Assembly: GCA_964425645.1 (NCBI GenBank)
Contig: CAYRNC010000009.1
Coordinates: 1-35,986, forward strand
Length of the DNA stretch: 35,986 nucleotides
Direction of reading: 5' to 3'
DNA from: CAYRNC01 sp964425645
Lineage (GTDB): Bacteria > Bacillota > Clostridia > Peptostreptococcales > Anaerovoracaceae
Made by a program: the position numbers and the translations under genes. Each line of letters begins with the position of its first letter. The first letter of the stretch is position 1. The notes under the pieces are model-generated. The model saw nothing but the letters and a program-made list of their open reading frames with translations. It made no database searches and was not told where the DNA came from. Positions 17,538-25,156 of the stretch are shown in pieces.

Positions 17538-17567
17538 TATTCTCTCCACATAGAAAGGTTCTTATAC
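17538..17567 (-). promoter_or_regulatory. Sigma-F-type promoter of spoIIR
   Basis: On the minus strand: -35 GTATA (17563-17567), 15-nt spacer, -10 GGAGAGAATA (17538-17547). This fits the Bacillus sigma-F pattern GYATA and GGnnAnAnTR at every fixed position. It implies a leader of about 30 nt. Confidence 0.7.
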
Positions 17568-17569
17568 TT

Positions 17570-19573
17570 CTACGCCAATATGATCAGCTTTGCGCCTCCT
17601 TTTATGTTTTCCGAGGACTCCAATTCGTTGCTTTCAAGAATTTTTTGAACCGGCATTTGATATTTTTTTGCCACCTTCCAGGCGGTGTCTCCGGGGGAAG
17701 CCACGTAAACGATGATATCGGGGAGCTTTCCCTTCACTTTTTCAGGCTCAACAAGGCTTACGGAACGAACCAGCTCCTTGCTTCTTTTTCCAAACAGATT
17801 TGTGCTTACGGATATCCCTGCATTTACCTCTATCTGCCGACTGTTTATCGAATCGAACCACAGCTCTTTTAAGGATAATTCCGTATCCGGCTCCATATCG
17901 GGTGAAGCATTGGGAAAATCCATCGATGTCCTAAAATCCAGTTTATGACTGAGACAGTAGGGCTCGCCTCCGCCTTCTGCTGACTGACAGATCATGCTCA
18001 CAGGTATGACGCCCTCAACTATACACCTTCCGTCTTCTGCATAATTCCCCGTCAATTCAGGTTTTCCGGACAGGTAAATTACCTTGGGGTTTCCGCTTAA
18101 ATGTTCGGGAATGTTAACTATCTCCCGCCCTGTAGCCTCCTTAACCGAGTTTCCGTAAATCAGTTTTGTTTCCACAACTTCGGTTTCATACATAGCCTCC
18201 TTTTCAAGATGGTATAAATCAACAACAGCCGCATCTTCCAACTCTCTGTAATATTCAATATCGGTATCCACATTCATCGATACATCGAAAATCCTGCAAT
18301 TACCCTGATCATCTTTCTTAGGCTGGATGGATAAATTGTTTACTGAAAATGCGGTTCGACTGCCCAAAAGAGGTGTGAAAAAAGCTTTTTCGTCATCAAT
18401 TTTTATAAACTGTGTAAATTCTAATTTTCCCTGATAGAACACAGGCTCACGATCTTTATAAAGTATGTTCAAAAAAACCGTTGCATCTATAACGGCTTTT
18501 TCCCGATTGATCTGCTTGTGATTTTCAACCACATTGACGCTGTTTAACAGTATCATGTCTATATCGGGCATATCGTCTTTAAGCCTCAATTCTTCCGAAA
18601 GTTCAAAGGTCTCGGTTTTTTTGAATGCCACATCCATAACTTTAATCCCTTCATGGCGGCATTCGATTTCTTCATTTTCAAGGCCTTCAAACATCTTTAT
18701 TTCGCGGTTGCGGTATTCCCGCAAAATCAGCAGAACATCGGCTTTGATGCGAAACTTGCGCTCATTTATACGCTCTACATCTATCGATTCTACCCGGGCT
18801 TCAATTACAATCTGACTATCCGGTGAAGCATCGACTGCAGCATCTTCTCTAAAGGGGATCCTCGTCTCAAGCGATATAGGGCCCTTTATTTCGTATTCTT
18901 CCTCAGGCATATAAAGGGTTGTGGCAATTATATCGCCCTCCGCTTTTATGGATACGGATCCGAAGGGAATGCTTTGCATAGACATCTGCAAACGACCCTC
19001 AATGTATAGGAGATCCTTCATATCGGGCTTTACATCGGGTATTAACACATCTTCCTCAACGTGCAGACTTACGGGTTTATGCTTGCACAGATCCGTAAAA
19101 TTCAAATTCTTTTCAATGCGCCCGCTCGCTTCCGCCAACTTAACCGGAATCTTCTCATATACCGGCAGGGAAACGGGCACTGCCGTCGGCATTTTATCCT
19201 TTCTTACTATACCGGGGTCCGATTCACTTTCGGCACTTTCTTCCGACACCGGTATTGCATCTACCTCAACAGGTTTAATATTTTCCGTATCTGCAGTTTC
19301 TATATCAGCTACAGCTTCTTTTTCTTCAACAGATTGTAAATCGCCTTCATCTTCCTGCTCATCCACCTGCTCCGCTTCAAAAGGTGCCGGCCCATTAACC
19401 GGCGCCGCATCTTCCGCGGCTTCCGGCTCCATCGGGAGGGCCTCTTTCTCATCGGAAAGGGCTCTGTACAGATGATCATAAGCTGCCGCATCAAACTCCT
19501 CTTCAGGCCTTGCGGGCTGCAATGCATAATCCGGAATCGTTTCGGAATCAAAGACGTTATTTTTGTATTCCAT
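17570..19573 (-). CDS. DUF3794 + LysM spore morphogenesis protein (SipL-like)
   Basis: A 667-aa protein with an acidic, low-complexity N-terminus (about 1-135, many Glu/Asp/Ala), two or three DUF3794 repeats (roughly 150-250, 270-400 and 440-590; for example FRIKADVLLILREYRNREIK, VIDATVFLNILYKDREPVFY) and a C-terminal LysM domain (about 620-667, VYVASPGDTAWKVAKKY). In Clostridioides difficile the DUF3794-LysM protein SipL binds SpoIVA and is needed for coat assembly round the forespore; this is the likely role here. ATG 19573 follows GGGGGAGG; the frame runs upstream to 19627. There is no signal peptide, consistent with mother-cell cytoplasm. The acidic extension appears longer than in SipL. 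It ends in TAG. Confidence 0.82.
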   Translation of the reverse strand: MEYKNNVFDSETIPDYALQPARPEEEFDAAAYDHLYRALSDEKEALPMEPEAAEDAAPVNGPAPFEAEQVDEQEDEGDLQSVEEKEAVADIETADTENIKPVEVDAIPVSEESAESESDPGIVRKDKMPTAVPVSLPVYEKIPVKLAEASGRIEKNLNFTDLCKHKPVSLHVEEDVLIPDVKPDMKDLLYIEGRLQMSMQSIPFGSVSIKAEGDIIATTLYMPEEEYEIKGPISLETRIPFREDAAVDASPDSQIVIEARVESIDVERINERKFRIKADVLLILREYRNREIKMFEGLENEEIECRHEGIKVMDVAFKKTETFELSEELRLKDDMPDIDMILLNSVNVVENHKQINREKAVIDATVFLNILYKDREPVFYQGKLEFTQFIKIDDEKAFFTPLLGSRTAFSVNNLSIQPKKDDQGNCRIFDVSMNVDTDIEYYRELEDAAVVDLYHLEKEAMYETEVVETKLIYGNSVKEATGREIVNIPEHLSGNPKVIYLSGKPELTGNYAEDGRCIVEGVIPVSMICQSAEGGGEPYCLSHKLDFRTSMDFPNASPDMEPDTELSLKELWFDSINSRQIEVNAGISVSTNLFGKRSKELVRSVSLVEPEKVKGKLPDIIVYVASPGDTAWKVAKKYQMPVQKILESNELESSENIKGGAKLIILA

Positions 19574-19634
19574 GGTACCCTCCCCCTTTAAAGGCTGCGA
19601 TCTGTGCGAAAGCCCGGCATCGCCCACTTCCGCA

Positions 19635-19668
19635 ATATTAGTTTATTCCGGGAAGGGATTCAATATGA
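19635..19668 (-). promoter_or_regulatory. Overlapping sigma-E-like and sigma-A-like promoters of the SipL-like gene
   Basis: Sigma-E reading: TCATATT (19662-19668), 14-nt spacer, AATAAACT (19640-19647), close to KMATATT-N14/15-CATAYAMT. Sigma-A reading: TTGAAT (19658-19663), 17-nt spacer, TAATAT (19635-19640). The sequence cannot tell which is used; sigma-E fits the gene's expected mother-cell role. Confidence 0.5.
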
Positions 19669-19703
19669 CAAGAAGTCCTATATAAGAAACAGTACATTAC
19701 GCT

Positions 19704-20363
19704 TTATTTAATATCATCTTTTAATATCATATCCTTCAGTCTGTCGATATGATTAAAAGCAGCTTCGCCCGCTCTTTCAGAATCTTTGTCAGATATGGCT
19801 TTGAGTATGCACCTGTGCTCGGGCACCATCTCCTCTGCCCGTTTAAAATCCTTATAATAAATATATCGAAATCTGAGCACCAGTTCCTGAAGCTGTTCCA
19901 CAAGGGAAATAAGGTGGCTGTTTCCGCTGGCATCAACTATCATTCGGTGGAATCGGCTGTCGGTCTCGATCATTGCCTGCATATCACCCTTAGAAAGGGC
20001 CTCCTCAAACTGTTCCACCACCTGCTTCAATGCATTTATTTCTTCTCTTTGCATCCTTTCGGCCGCCAAACAGGCCGCCAAGGCTTCCAGATTGCTTCTT
20101 ACCTCTAAAATATCCATCATCCTTTTAACGGACATTAAAGAAGCATAAGCGCCTTTTCCGGGCCTGATTGTTACGAGATTTTCTTTTTCCAACTTTCTTA
20201 TGGCCTCGCGGACAGGGGTACGGCTTACACCCATTTCATCTGCGAGGTCCACTTCCATCATGCGCATTCCCGGCCTGATAAGCCCGGTAAGTATTCTTCT
20301 TTTAAGTTCTTCATAGACTATCTCTCTTAAAGGTTTTTTGCCCTCGATGATCGCATTAAACAT
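19704..20363 (-). CDS. GntR-family regulator, FadR subfamily (FCD domain)
   Basis: A 219-aa DNA-binding regulator. Residues 1-75 form the GntR winged helix (LREIVYEELKRRILTGLIRPG, VSRTPVREAIRKLEKENLV); residues 80-215 form the all-helical FCD ligand domain with metal-binding candidates in DSRFHRMIVDASGN, EHRCILKAI and FNHIDRL. Such proteins sense organic acids or related metabolites. It starts with GGAGTGAGCTATG, 9 nt after ispE, so both are probably co-transcribed. The effector and targets are unknown. Confidence 0.9.
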   Translation of the reverse strand: MFNAIIEGKKPLREIVYEELKRRILTGLIRPGMRMMEVDLADEMGVSRTPVREAIRKLEKENLVTIRPGKGAYASLMSVKRMMDILEVRSNLEALAACLAAERMQREEINALKQVVEQFEEALSKGDMQAMIETDSRFHRMIVDASGNSHLISLVEQLQELVLRFRYIYYKDFKRAEEMVPEHRCILKAISDKDSERAGEAAFNHIDRLKDMILKDDIK

Positions 20364-20372
20364 AGCTCACTC

Positions 20373-21293
20373 CTATCGAACGGTTTTTGTTAAAAATGTT
20401 TCCGAATTAACCTCTTTGATTTTGCGATAAAGCCTCTCTGCTGATGGCTCGTCCTGCATAAGAGAAAAAACAGCGGGGCCGCTCCCGCTCATCATGGACC
20501 GAAATTTTCCTTCTTGGGATCCCATTATATTTTTCGTATACGTAATTGAAGGATAGCGCATTTCACATACCGATTCAAGCACGTTGCCCATGTTTGCGAC
20601 AATTTTCTCGAAATTGTTTTCTTTAAGCCCTTGCAAAATGAGCCTTGTATCCGGCCTCTCGTTTATTTCGTTTAATCTAAGCGCTTTATAGGTTTCAGCA
20701 GCGGATATGCAAAAAGGAGGCTTTGAAAGGACCGCATAAGCGCGTAAGGACGGAAGGGGTGTAAGCCTTTCTCCTATGCCGCAGGCTAAAGCACAGCTTG
20801 AGACTTCTTCACCTGCAAACCCCAATTCTTTGTGATGTGCAGCCTGCCCCATAAGGCAAAAAGGCACATCGGCACCCAGCCTTGTACCTATAACCGTAAG
20901 TTCTTTTAACGATAAATCCGCCTTCCAAAGGTGCGTAAGAGCATGAATCACCGCCGCTGCGTCGGCGCTGCCCCCTGCTAAACCGGATCCTGCGGGAATC
21001 CGTTTTATCAGTTCTATCCTTATACTTTCCTTTTTATTATTATTGCATTGGGATAACATTAAAAGGGCCGCCCGGAAAGCCAAATTTCGCTCATCTTTGG
21101 GCAAAGAAGGGTCATTGCATTCGATGAAAATACGCCCGAAGGAATCATCTTCATGCAGAGAAACCCGCACCGTATCATACAGATCTACCTGATGCATGAT
21201 CGTAGCTATTTCATGGTAACCGTCCTCACGATTTTTAAGTACATCTAAGGAGAGGTTGATCTTGGCAAATGCCTTTAATGTTATTTCCTTCAT
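20373..21293 (-). CDS. ispE: 4-diphosphocytidyl-2-C-methyl-D-erythritol kinase
   Basis: A 306-aa GHMP kinase of the methylerythritol phosphate route to isoprenoids; it phosphorylates CDP-ME with ATP. Motifs are AFAKINLSLDVL..DGYHEI at the start, the ATP loop PAGSGLAGGSADAAAVI near residue 95, and MSGSGPAVFSL near the C-terminus. GTGAGG lies 7 nt before ATG 21293. A strong intrinsic terminator ends only 22 nt upstream of the start codon and I see no clear promoter between them. It ends in TAG. Confidence 0.95.
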   Translation of the reverse strand: MKEITLKAFAKINLSLDVLKNREDGYHEIATIMHQVDLYDTVRVSLHEDDSFGRIFIECNDPSLPKDERNLAFRAALLMLSQCNNNKKESIRIELIKRIPAGSGLAGGSADAAAVIHALTHLWKADLSLKELTVIGTRLGADVPFCLMGQAAHHKELGFAGEEVSSCALACGIGERLTPLPSLRAYAVLSKPPFCISAAETYKALRLNEINERPDTRLILQGLKENNFEKIVANMGNVLESVCEMRYPSITYTKNIMGSQEGKFRSMMSGSGPAVFSLMQDEPSAERLYRKIKEVNSETFLTKTVR

Positions 21294-21305
21294 TAAAATG
21301 CCTCA

Positions 21306-21337
21306 CTCAAAAAGAAACGCCGGGATTTCCCGGCGTT
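21306..21337 (-). terminator. Intrinsic terminator after the thiolase gene
   Basis: On the minus strand AACGCCGGG and CCCGGCGTT form a 9-bp GC-rich stem (21316-21337) with a 4-nt loop, followed by TTTCTTTTTGA. It lies between the thiolase stop and the ispE start. Confidence 0.88.
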
Positions 21338-21348
21338 CAATAACTGCA

Positions 21349-22527
21349 CTACATTTCAACTACTAAGGCTGCCCCCTGTCCGCCGCCTATGCAAAGAGTT
21401 GCAAGTCCATATTTTGAGCCTCTTTTTTTCATCTCGTAAAGCAAAGAAACCAATATTCTTGCCCCTGATGCCCCGATGGGATGCCCTAAGGCTATCGCAC
21501 CACCGTTTACATTTAATTTTTCGGCGTTGAAATTAAGTTCTTTTCCTACCGCCAAAGATTGTGCCGCAAAGGCCTCATTGGCTTCGATCAGGTCCATATC
21601 ATCAATTGTAAGGCCGGCCTTTTCCAAGGCTTTTTTAGTAGACGGCACAGGACCTATTCCCATAATGGAAGGATCCACTCCGGCAGAAGCATATGATTTA
21701 ATTGTCGCAAGAGGCGAAAGCCCCAATTCATCGGCCTTTTCCCTCGACATGACGACCAAGGCTGCAGCCCCGTCGTTTATTCCCGAAGAATTGGCCGCAG
21801 TTACGCTGCCATCCTTTTTAAATGCCGGTCTCAGCTTGGCAAGCTTTTCCGGTGTACTGCCGAATTTAGGGAATTCATCAGTGTCAAAAGTGATGGGATC
21901 CCCCTTTCTTTGAGGAATTATAACAGGCACTATCTCATCCTTAAATCTTCCGGTTTTAATGGCCTCTTCCGCTTTCTTTTGAGAATTGCAGGAGAATTCA
22001 TCCATCTCTTCTCTCGTTAATTTCCACTGCTCACCGACATTTTCAGCGGTGATCCCCATATGATATTTGTTAAAAATATCGGTTAACCCGTCGTGAACCA
22101 TCATATCGATCAGCTTCACATCACCCATTCTGGCTCCCCAGCGGGTGTTGTTGCTGAAATAGGGAGCAAGACTCATGCTTTCGCAGCCCCCGGCAACGAT
22201 GCAATCTCCGTCACCGGCCTTGATGACCTGCGCCGCCATTGATACGGCTCTCAGCCCGGAACCGCAGACCTTATTTAATGTCAGGGAAGGCATTTCCACC
22301 GGAAAACCTGCTCCGACGGCAACCTGTCTTGCCACGTTCTGTCCCAGTCCGCCCTGCAGCACATTACCGAATATGACTTCATCCACAATGTCGGTAGTAA
22401 TACCGGCTCTTTTAAGAGCTTCCTTAACGACAATGGTCCCCAGTTCCACAGCAGAGGTGCTTTTCAGAGCGCCTCCGTAGCTTCCGATGGGAGTTCTTAC
22501 CGCACTGACGATTACAACTTCTTTCAT
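21349..22527 (-). CDS. Acetyl-CoA C-acetyltransferase (thiolase)
   Basis: A 392-aa biosynthetic-type thiolase that condenses two acetyl-CoA to acetoacetyl-CoA, the entry to butyrate-type fermentation or ketone metabolism. The nucleophile is Cys88 (NKVCGSGLRAV), with the active-site His in GHPIGASGARI (near 348) and second Cys in CIGGGQGAALV (near 378). ATG 22527 is preferred over GTG 22533 because GGAGG is 8 nt upstream. It has its own promoter and terminator, so it is monocistronic, without the crt/hbd/bcd genes often found near it. It ends in TAG. Confidence 0.94.
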   Translation of the reverse strand: MKEVVIVSAVRTPIGSYGGALKSTSAVELGTIVVKEALKRAGITTDIVDEVIFGNVLQGGLGQNVARQVAVGAGFPVEMPSLTLNKVCGSGLRAVSMAAQVIKAGDGDCIVAGGCESMSLAPYFSNNTRWGARMGDVKLIDMMVHDGLTDIFNKYHMGITAENVGEQWKLTREEMDEFSCNSQKKAEEAIKTGRFKDEIVPVIIPQRKGDPITFDTDEFPKFGSTPEKLAKLRPAFKKDGSVTAANSSGINDGAAALVVMSREKADELGLSPLATIKSYASAGVDPSIMGIGPVPSTKKALEKAGLTIDDMDLIEANEAFAAQSLAVGKELNFNAEKLNVNGGAIALGHPIGASGARILVSLLYEMKKRGSKYGLATLCIGGGQGAALVVEM

Positions 22528-22579
22528 AATCACAACCTCCTCATATCTCGCCTGTCACTGCCTTCATTCAGCTTGCACA

Positions 22580-22608
22580 ATAATAGCATTTTAATGCCTA
22601 AAATTCAA
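22580..22608 (-). promoter_or_regulatory. Thiolase promoter with internal inverted repeat
   Basis: TTGAAT (22603-22608), 17-nt spacer, TATTAT (22580-22585). The spacer holds GCATT-N2-AATGC (22586-22597), a possible operator placed between -35 and -10. Confidence 0.65.
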
Positions 22609-22647
22609 TAGCACAGCCTAATTCACTCTATTCTGAATAATGCTGCT

Positions 22648-23586
22648 TTACGTAACAGGCAGGGCGATGTATTTTTCAAGCAGTAAAATGGGGCGATAGG
22701 AAAGCTTCGCCTCCCGAAGGCCGGGAAGGTCCATATCTTCCTCTCTGTTAATGTATTTAACAACAGGGGCTGCCCGTTTGCTGAATTCATTATTGATTGC
22801 CTGGTATGCCCCCCTGTATGCCACATTAGCTTTTTCTACATGAATTGTTATCGTATCTTCGTCCAGGCGGCCTGCAATACACAGGGCTTCTATCCTCCCG
22901 CCGATTTTGATCGCCGCCGCCATATAGCCTACTTTCTCAATATTACGAAAAGCATCCTCCATGGCCAGTTCTTCAAGATGAAGCAGCGAAAGCTCATATT
23001 CCGACAACCCAGTCCTCCGCTTACGTTCATTGAATTCCTTTATGAATACCAGGGCGTCTTCCGCCATATCGGAGGAAAAAGGAAGGTATTCATATTCATA
23101 ATTCGCATGGAAAAAGTTGAGGTGGTTCCTTTTGGATCTGTATTTTCTGCCCGGCAACAGCGCCAGATCCTCTGCAAGGTAGATGTAGTCGTAATTTGGG
23201 CGATCCTTCAAAAACGTAAATTCGCCCGGACAGGCTTCTTCAATTACCCCGATCATGTGTTCGGGCAAAAGCCGAATGGAAAAAGGAAGTCCTTTTGATA
23301 AGAAGATGTTCTTTGCCTCCTTTATCGCATTCCCAAGCCCCTTCCCTACATATGAACCGTTACCTGTAAGCGGCGGGAACATAAAGGGGTCATCGTCATT
23401 TTCCAAGTTGCTGAAGGCTGCCGCCAGGACATAGTCCCCGAATATCTGCCAGCTGATCCTGTTTGCATCTCTCCACATATAAAGGGAGGTAAATGAAAGA
23501 CCCGATGTGAAGTATCTGTAGCTGTGTAAGTATTTTTCCAGTATGAGCCTTTCTTCCAGCGTAACTTCCCTGTTAAATAAATGCAT
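22648..23586 (-). CDS. DUF2156 protein (phosphatidylglycerol lysyltransferase C-terminal-like, GNAT fold)
   Basis: A 312-aa cytoplasmic protein of the DUF2156 / LPG-synthase C-terminal type. Features are the YRYFTSGLSFTSLYMWRDAN start, YRSKRNHLNFF in the middle, and AYRGAYQAINNEFSK near 265, followed by YINREEDMDLPGLREAKLSYRP. It has no MprF-like flippase membrane domain, so lipid modification cannot be assumed; aminoacyl-tRNA-dependent or other acyl transfer is possible. It is third in surE-isochorismatase-DUF2156, starting 8 nt after the previous stop with AGGGG in front. Confidence 0.85.
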   Translation of the reverse strand: MHLFNREVTLEERLILEKYLHSYRYFTSGLSFTSLYMWRDANRISWQIFGDYVLAAAFSNLENDDDPFMFPPLTGNGSYVGKGLGNAIKEAKNIFLSKGLPFSIRLLPEHMIGVIEEACPGEFTFLKDRPNYDYIYLAEDLALLPGRKYRSKRNHLNFFHANYEYEYLPFSSDMAEDALVFIKEFNERKRRTGLSEYELSLLHLEELAMEDAFRNIEKVGYMAAAIKIGGRIEALCIAGRLDEDTITIHVEKANVAYRGAYQAINNEFSKRAAPVVKYINREEDMDLPGLREAKLSYRPILLLEKYIALPVT

Positions 23587-23594
23587 TTACACCC

Positions 23595-24146
23595 CTACTT
23601 TACAATCGCCGAGATTTCCCTGAAAATCGGATCCCCGGCATCCATACAAAGTTCAAACAGCACGGCCTCATAGGTCGTCCCTACGGCGCCCGATTCCGCA
23701 ATGCGTCTTTGTGCGTATTTCTTGTCGTTATTACTTCTTGACGCGATGCAGTCATTTACTAAAAATACGTGATATCCCCTTTCCAGAAGATCTAAGGCTG
23801 TCTGCTGTACGCAAACGTGGGATTCTATTCCCGTAAGTATAACGGACCTTCGATCGGTTTTCTCTAAAGCCTCAATGAAGGCGGGTTCTCCCAATGCGCT
23901 GAAGCTGGTTTTTTCGATCGGTTCATATTCACCTAAAGCCTCATGAATTTCCCGCACGGTTTTACCGAGCCCTTTAGTATATTGTTGGGTTACTACCGCC
24001 GGAACACCCATCAGACGACAGCCTTTAATTAGTTTAACCACCCTCTTGGTCAATTCCTCACAGCCTTTCATGGCAGGAAGCAGCTTTTCCTGAAAATCAA
24101 CGACCACAAGCATGGCATTTTCCCTTCTTATTTTTTTAACATCCAT
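23595..24146 (-). CDS. Isochorismatase-family cysteine hydrolase
   Basis: A 183-aa protein with the family triad Asp17 (VVDFQEKLL), Lys79 (EPIEKTSFSAL) and Cys112 (GIESHVCVQQTALDLLERGY). The family hydrolyses amides or vinyl ethers (nicotinamide, N-carbamoyl compounds, isochorismate); the substrate here is not clear. It lies 3 nt after surE, whose stop is inside its GGAGGAATGA ribosome binding region, so translation is probably coupled. It ends in TAG. Confidence 0.9.
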   Translation of the reverse strand: MDVKKIRRENAMLVVVDFQEKLLPAMKGCEELTKRVVKLIKGCRLMGVPAVVTQQYTKGLGKTVREIHEALGEYEPIEKTSFSALGEPAFIEALEKTDRRSVILTGIESHVCVQQTALDLLERGYHVFLVNDCIASRSNNDKKYAQRRIAESGAVGTTYEAVLFELCMDAGDPIFREISAIVK

Positions 24147-24149
24147 GAG

Positions 24150-24941
24150 TCATTCCTCCTTCGACCCTTTGCAATCCCCGAATTGAAAGCCCCAGCTTTT
24201 TACATCAGCCACCCTTTGATAGCTGGTGAGATCATAGTGAAGCGGTGTGATGGAAATGCAATTCTCCTGAAGGGCGACCACATCAATATCGTCGGGAAGT
24301 CCGGTATAGATCACAGGCTTTCCTGTATAAAAATAATGAAGCTTTCCATCATCGTCCACATGAGGCCTGAACTGCTCATCGTATTCTCTTGCTCCCAATC
24401 TGGTCACTCTAAGCCCTTTGATCTCATGTTCAACAACGTGGGGAATGTTGATATTCAAAACCGTGCCTCGATCGAGCTTTTCCGCCGCTATACCCAAAGC
24501 CTTTACCGCCATCTCGCGGCTCGGGCCAAAATATTTAGGATCATGAGAGTGCAGGGACATGGCTATAGACGGTATACCGTTTATAACTCCCTCAATAGCA
24601 CCTGAAACGGTTCCCGAATAAAGGGTATCCGTCCCCAGATTGGATCCGTGATTGATGCCCGAATAAAGCATGTTTATGTGAACGCCTTCTTCTTTTAATA
24701 TGCGAAGACCTAGCTTTACACAGTCTGCAGGCGTACCGGCGACAGACCAGGCTCTTTCGGCCTTAGGGAAATTTACCTCCCTGACGGTTATGGGGGCCAT
24801 AACTGTTATGCCGTGTCCGCAGGCGCTTTTTTGCGAGTCAGGCGCAAAAACAAATATCTCTGCCTCAGCGGAAAGGGCTTCCGCCAGTTCCTTTATGCCC
24901 CTTGCATTGATTCCATCGTCATTGGTGATCAATATTTTCAT
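24150..24941 (-). CDS. surE: 5'/3'-nucleotidase SurE
   Basis: A 263-aa metal-dependent phosphatase acting on nucleoside monophosphates and short polyphosphates. It starts MKILITNDDGINARGI with metal ligands Asp8 and Asp9; further motifs are FAPDSQKSACGHGITV, SGINHGSNLGTDTLYSGTVSGA and AGTPADCVKLG. The start at 24941 is chosen because GGAGGAGG lies 5 nt upstream and it matches the family; five extra codons extend to 24956. It leads a three-gene unit with the isochorismatase-like and DUF2156 genes. Confidence 0.95.
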   Translation of the reverse strand: MKILITNDDGINARGIKELAEALSAEAEIFVFAPDSQKSACGHGITVMAPITVREVNFPKAERAWSVAGTPADCVKLGLRILKEEGVHINMLYSGINHGSNLGTDTLYSGTVSGAIEGVINGIPSIAMSLHSHDPKYFGPSREMAVKALGIAAEKLDRGTVLNINIPHVVEHEIKGLRVTRLGAREYDEQFRPHVDDDGKLHYFYTGKPVIYTGLPDDIDVVALQENCISITPLHYDLTSYQRVADVKSWGFQFGDCKGSKEE

Positions 24942-24967
24942 AAATACCTCCTCCACTCAGCCATAGT

Positions 24968-24996
24968 ATTATACCACCTGATGCCTGCCATTAAAA
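24968..24996 (-). promoter_or_regulatory. Promoter of the surE unit (extended -10)
   Basis: Minus strand TGG-TATAAT (-10 at 24968-24973) with weak -35 TTTTAA (24991-24996), 17-nt spacer. The leader would be about 20 nt. Confidence 0.55.
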
Positions 24997-25100
24997 CCGA
25001 TATTAACATTTTACGGAATTATGGGTACAGCGGCTACTATTTCTGTTTCATAGTATCGTGGTTATTATTATAATTATTGATACAACAGTAACCGTTCCCG

Positions 25101-25129
25101 TTGCATTTTAACGAAATTAAAACTATAAT
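25101..25129 (+). promoter_or_regulatory. Promoter of the FAH-family gene
   Basis: TTGCAT (25101-25106), 17-nt spacer, TATAAT (25124-25129), followed within 30 nt by GGGAGG and the ATG at 25157. Confidence 0.7.
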
Positions 25130-25156
25130 CGATTAGACAAGAGGGAGGATTGTAAC

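Noticed and set aside
18921..19475. Plus-strand Ser-rich ORF of 184 codons opposite the SipL-like gene
   Set aside because: Ser/Thr/Ala-rich antisense shadow of the acidic N-terminus, without ribosome binding site or domain.
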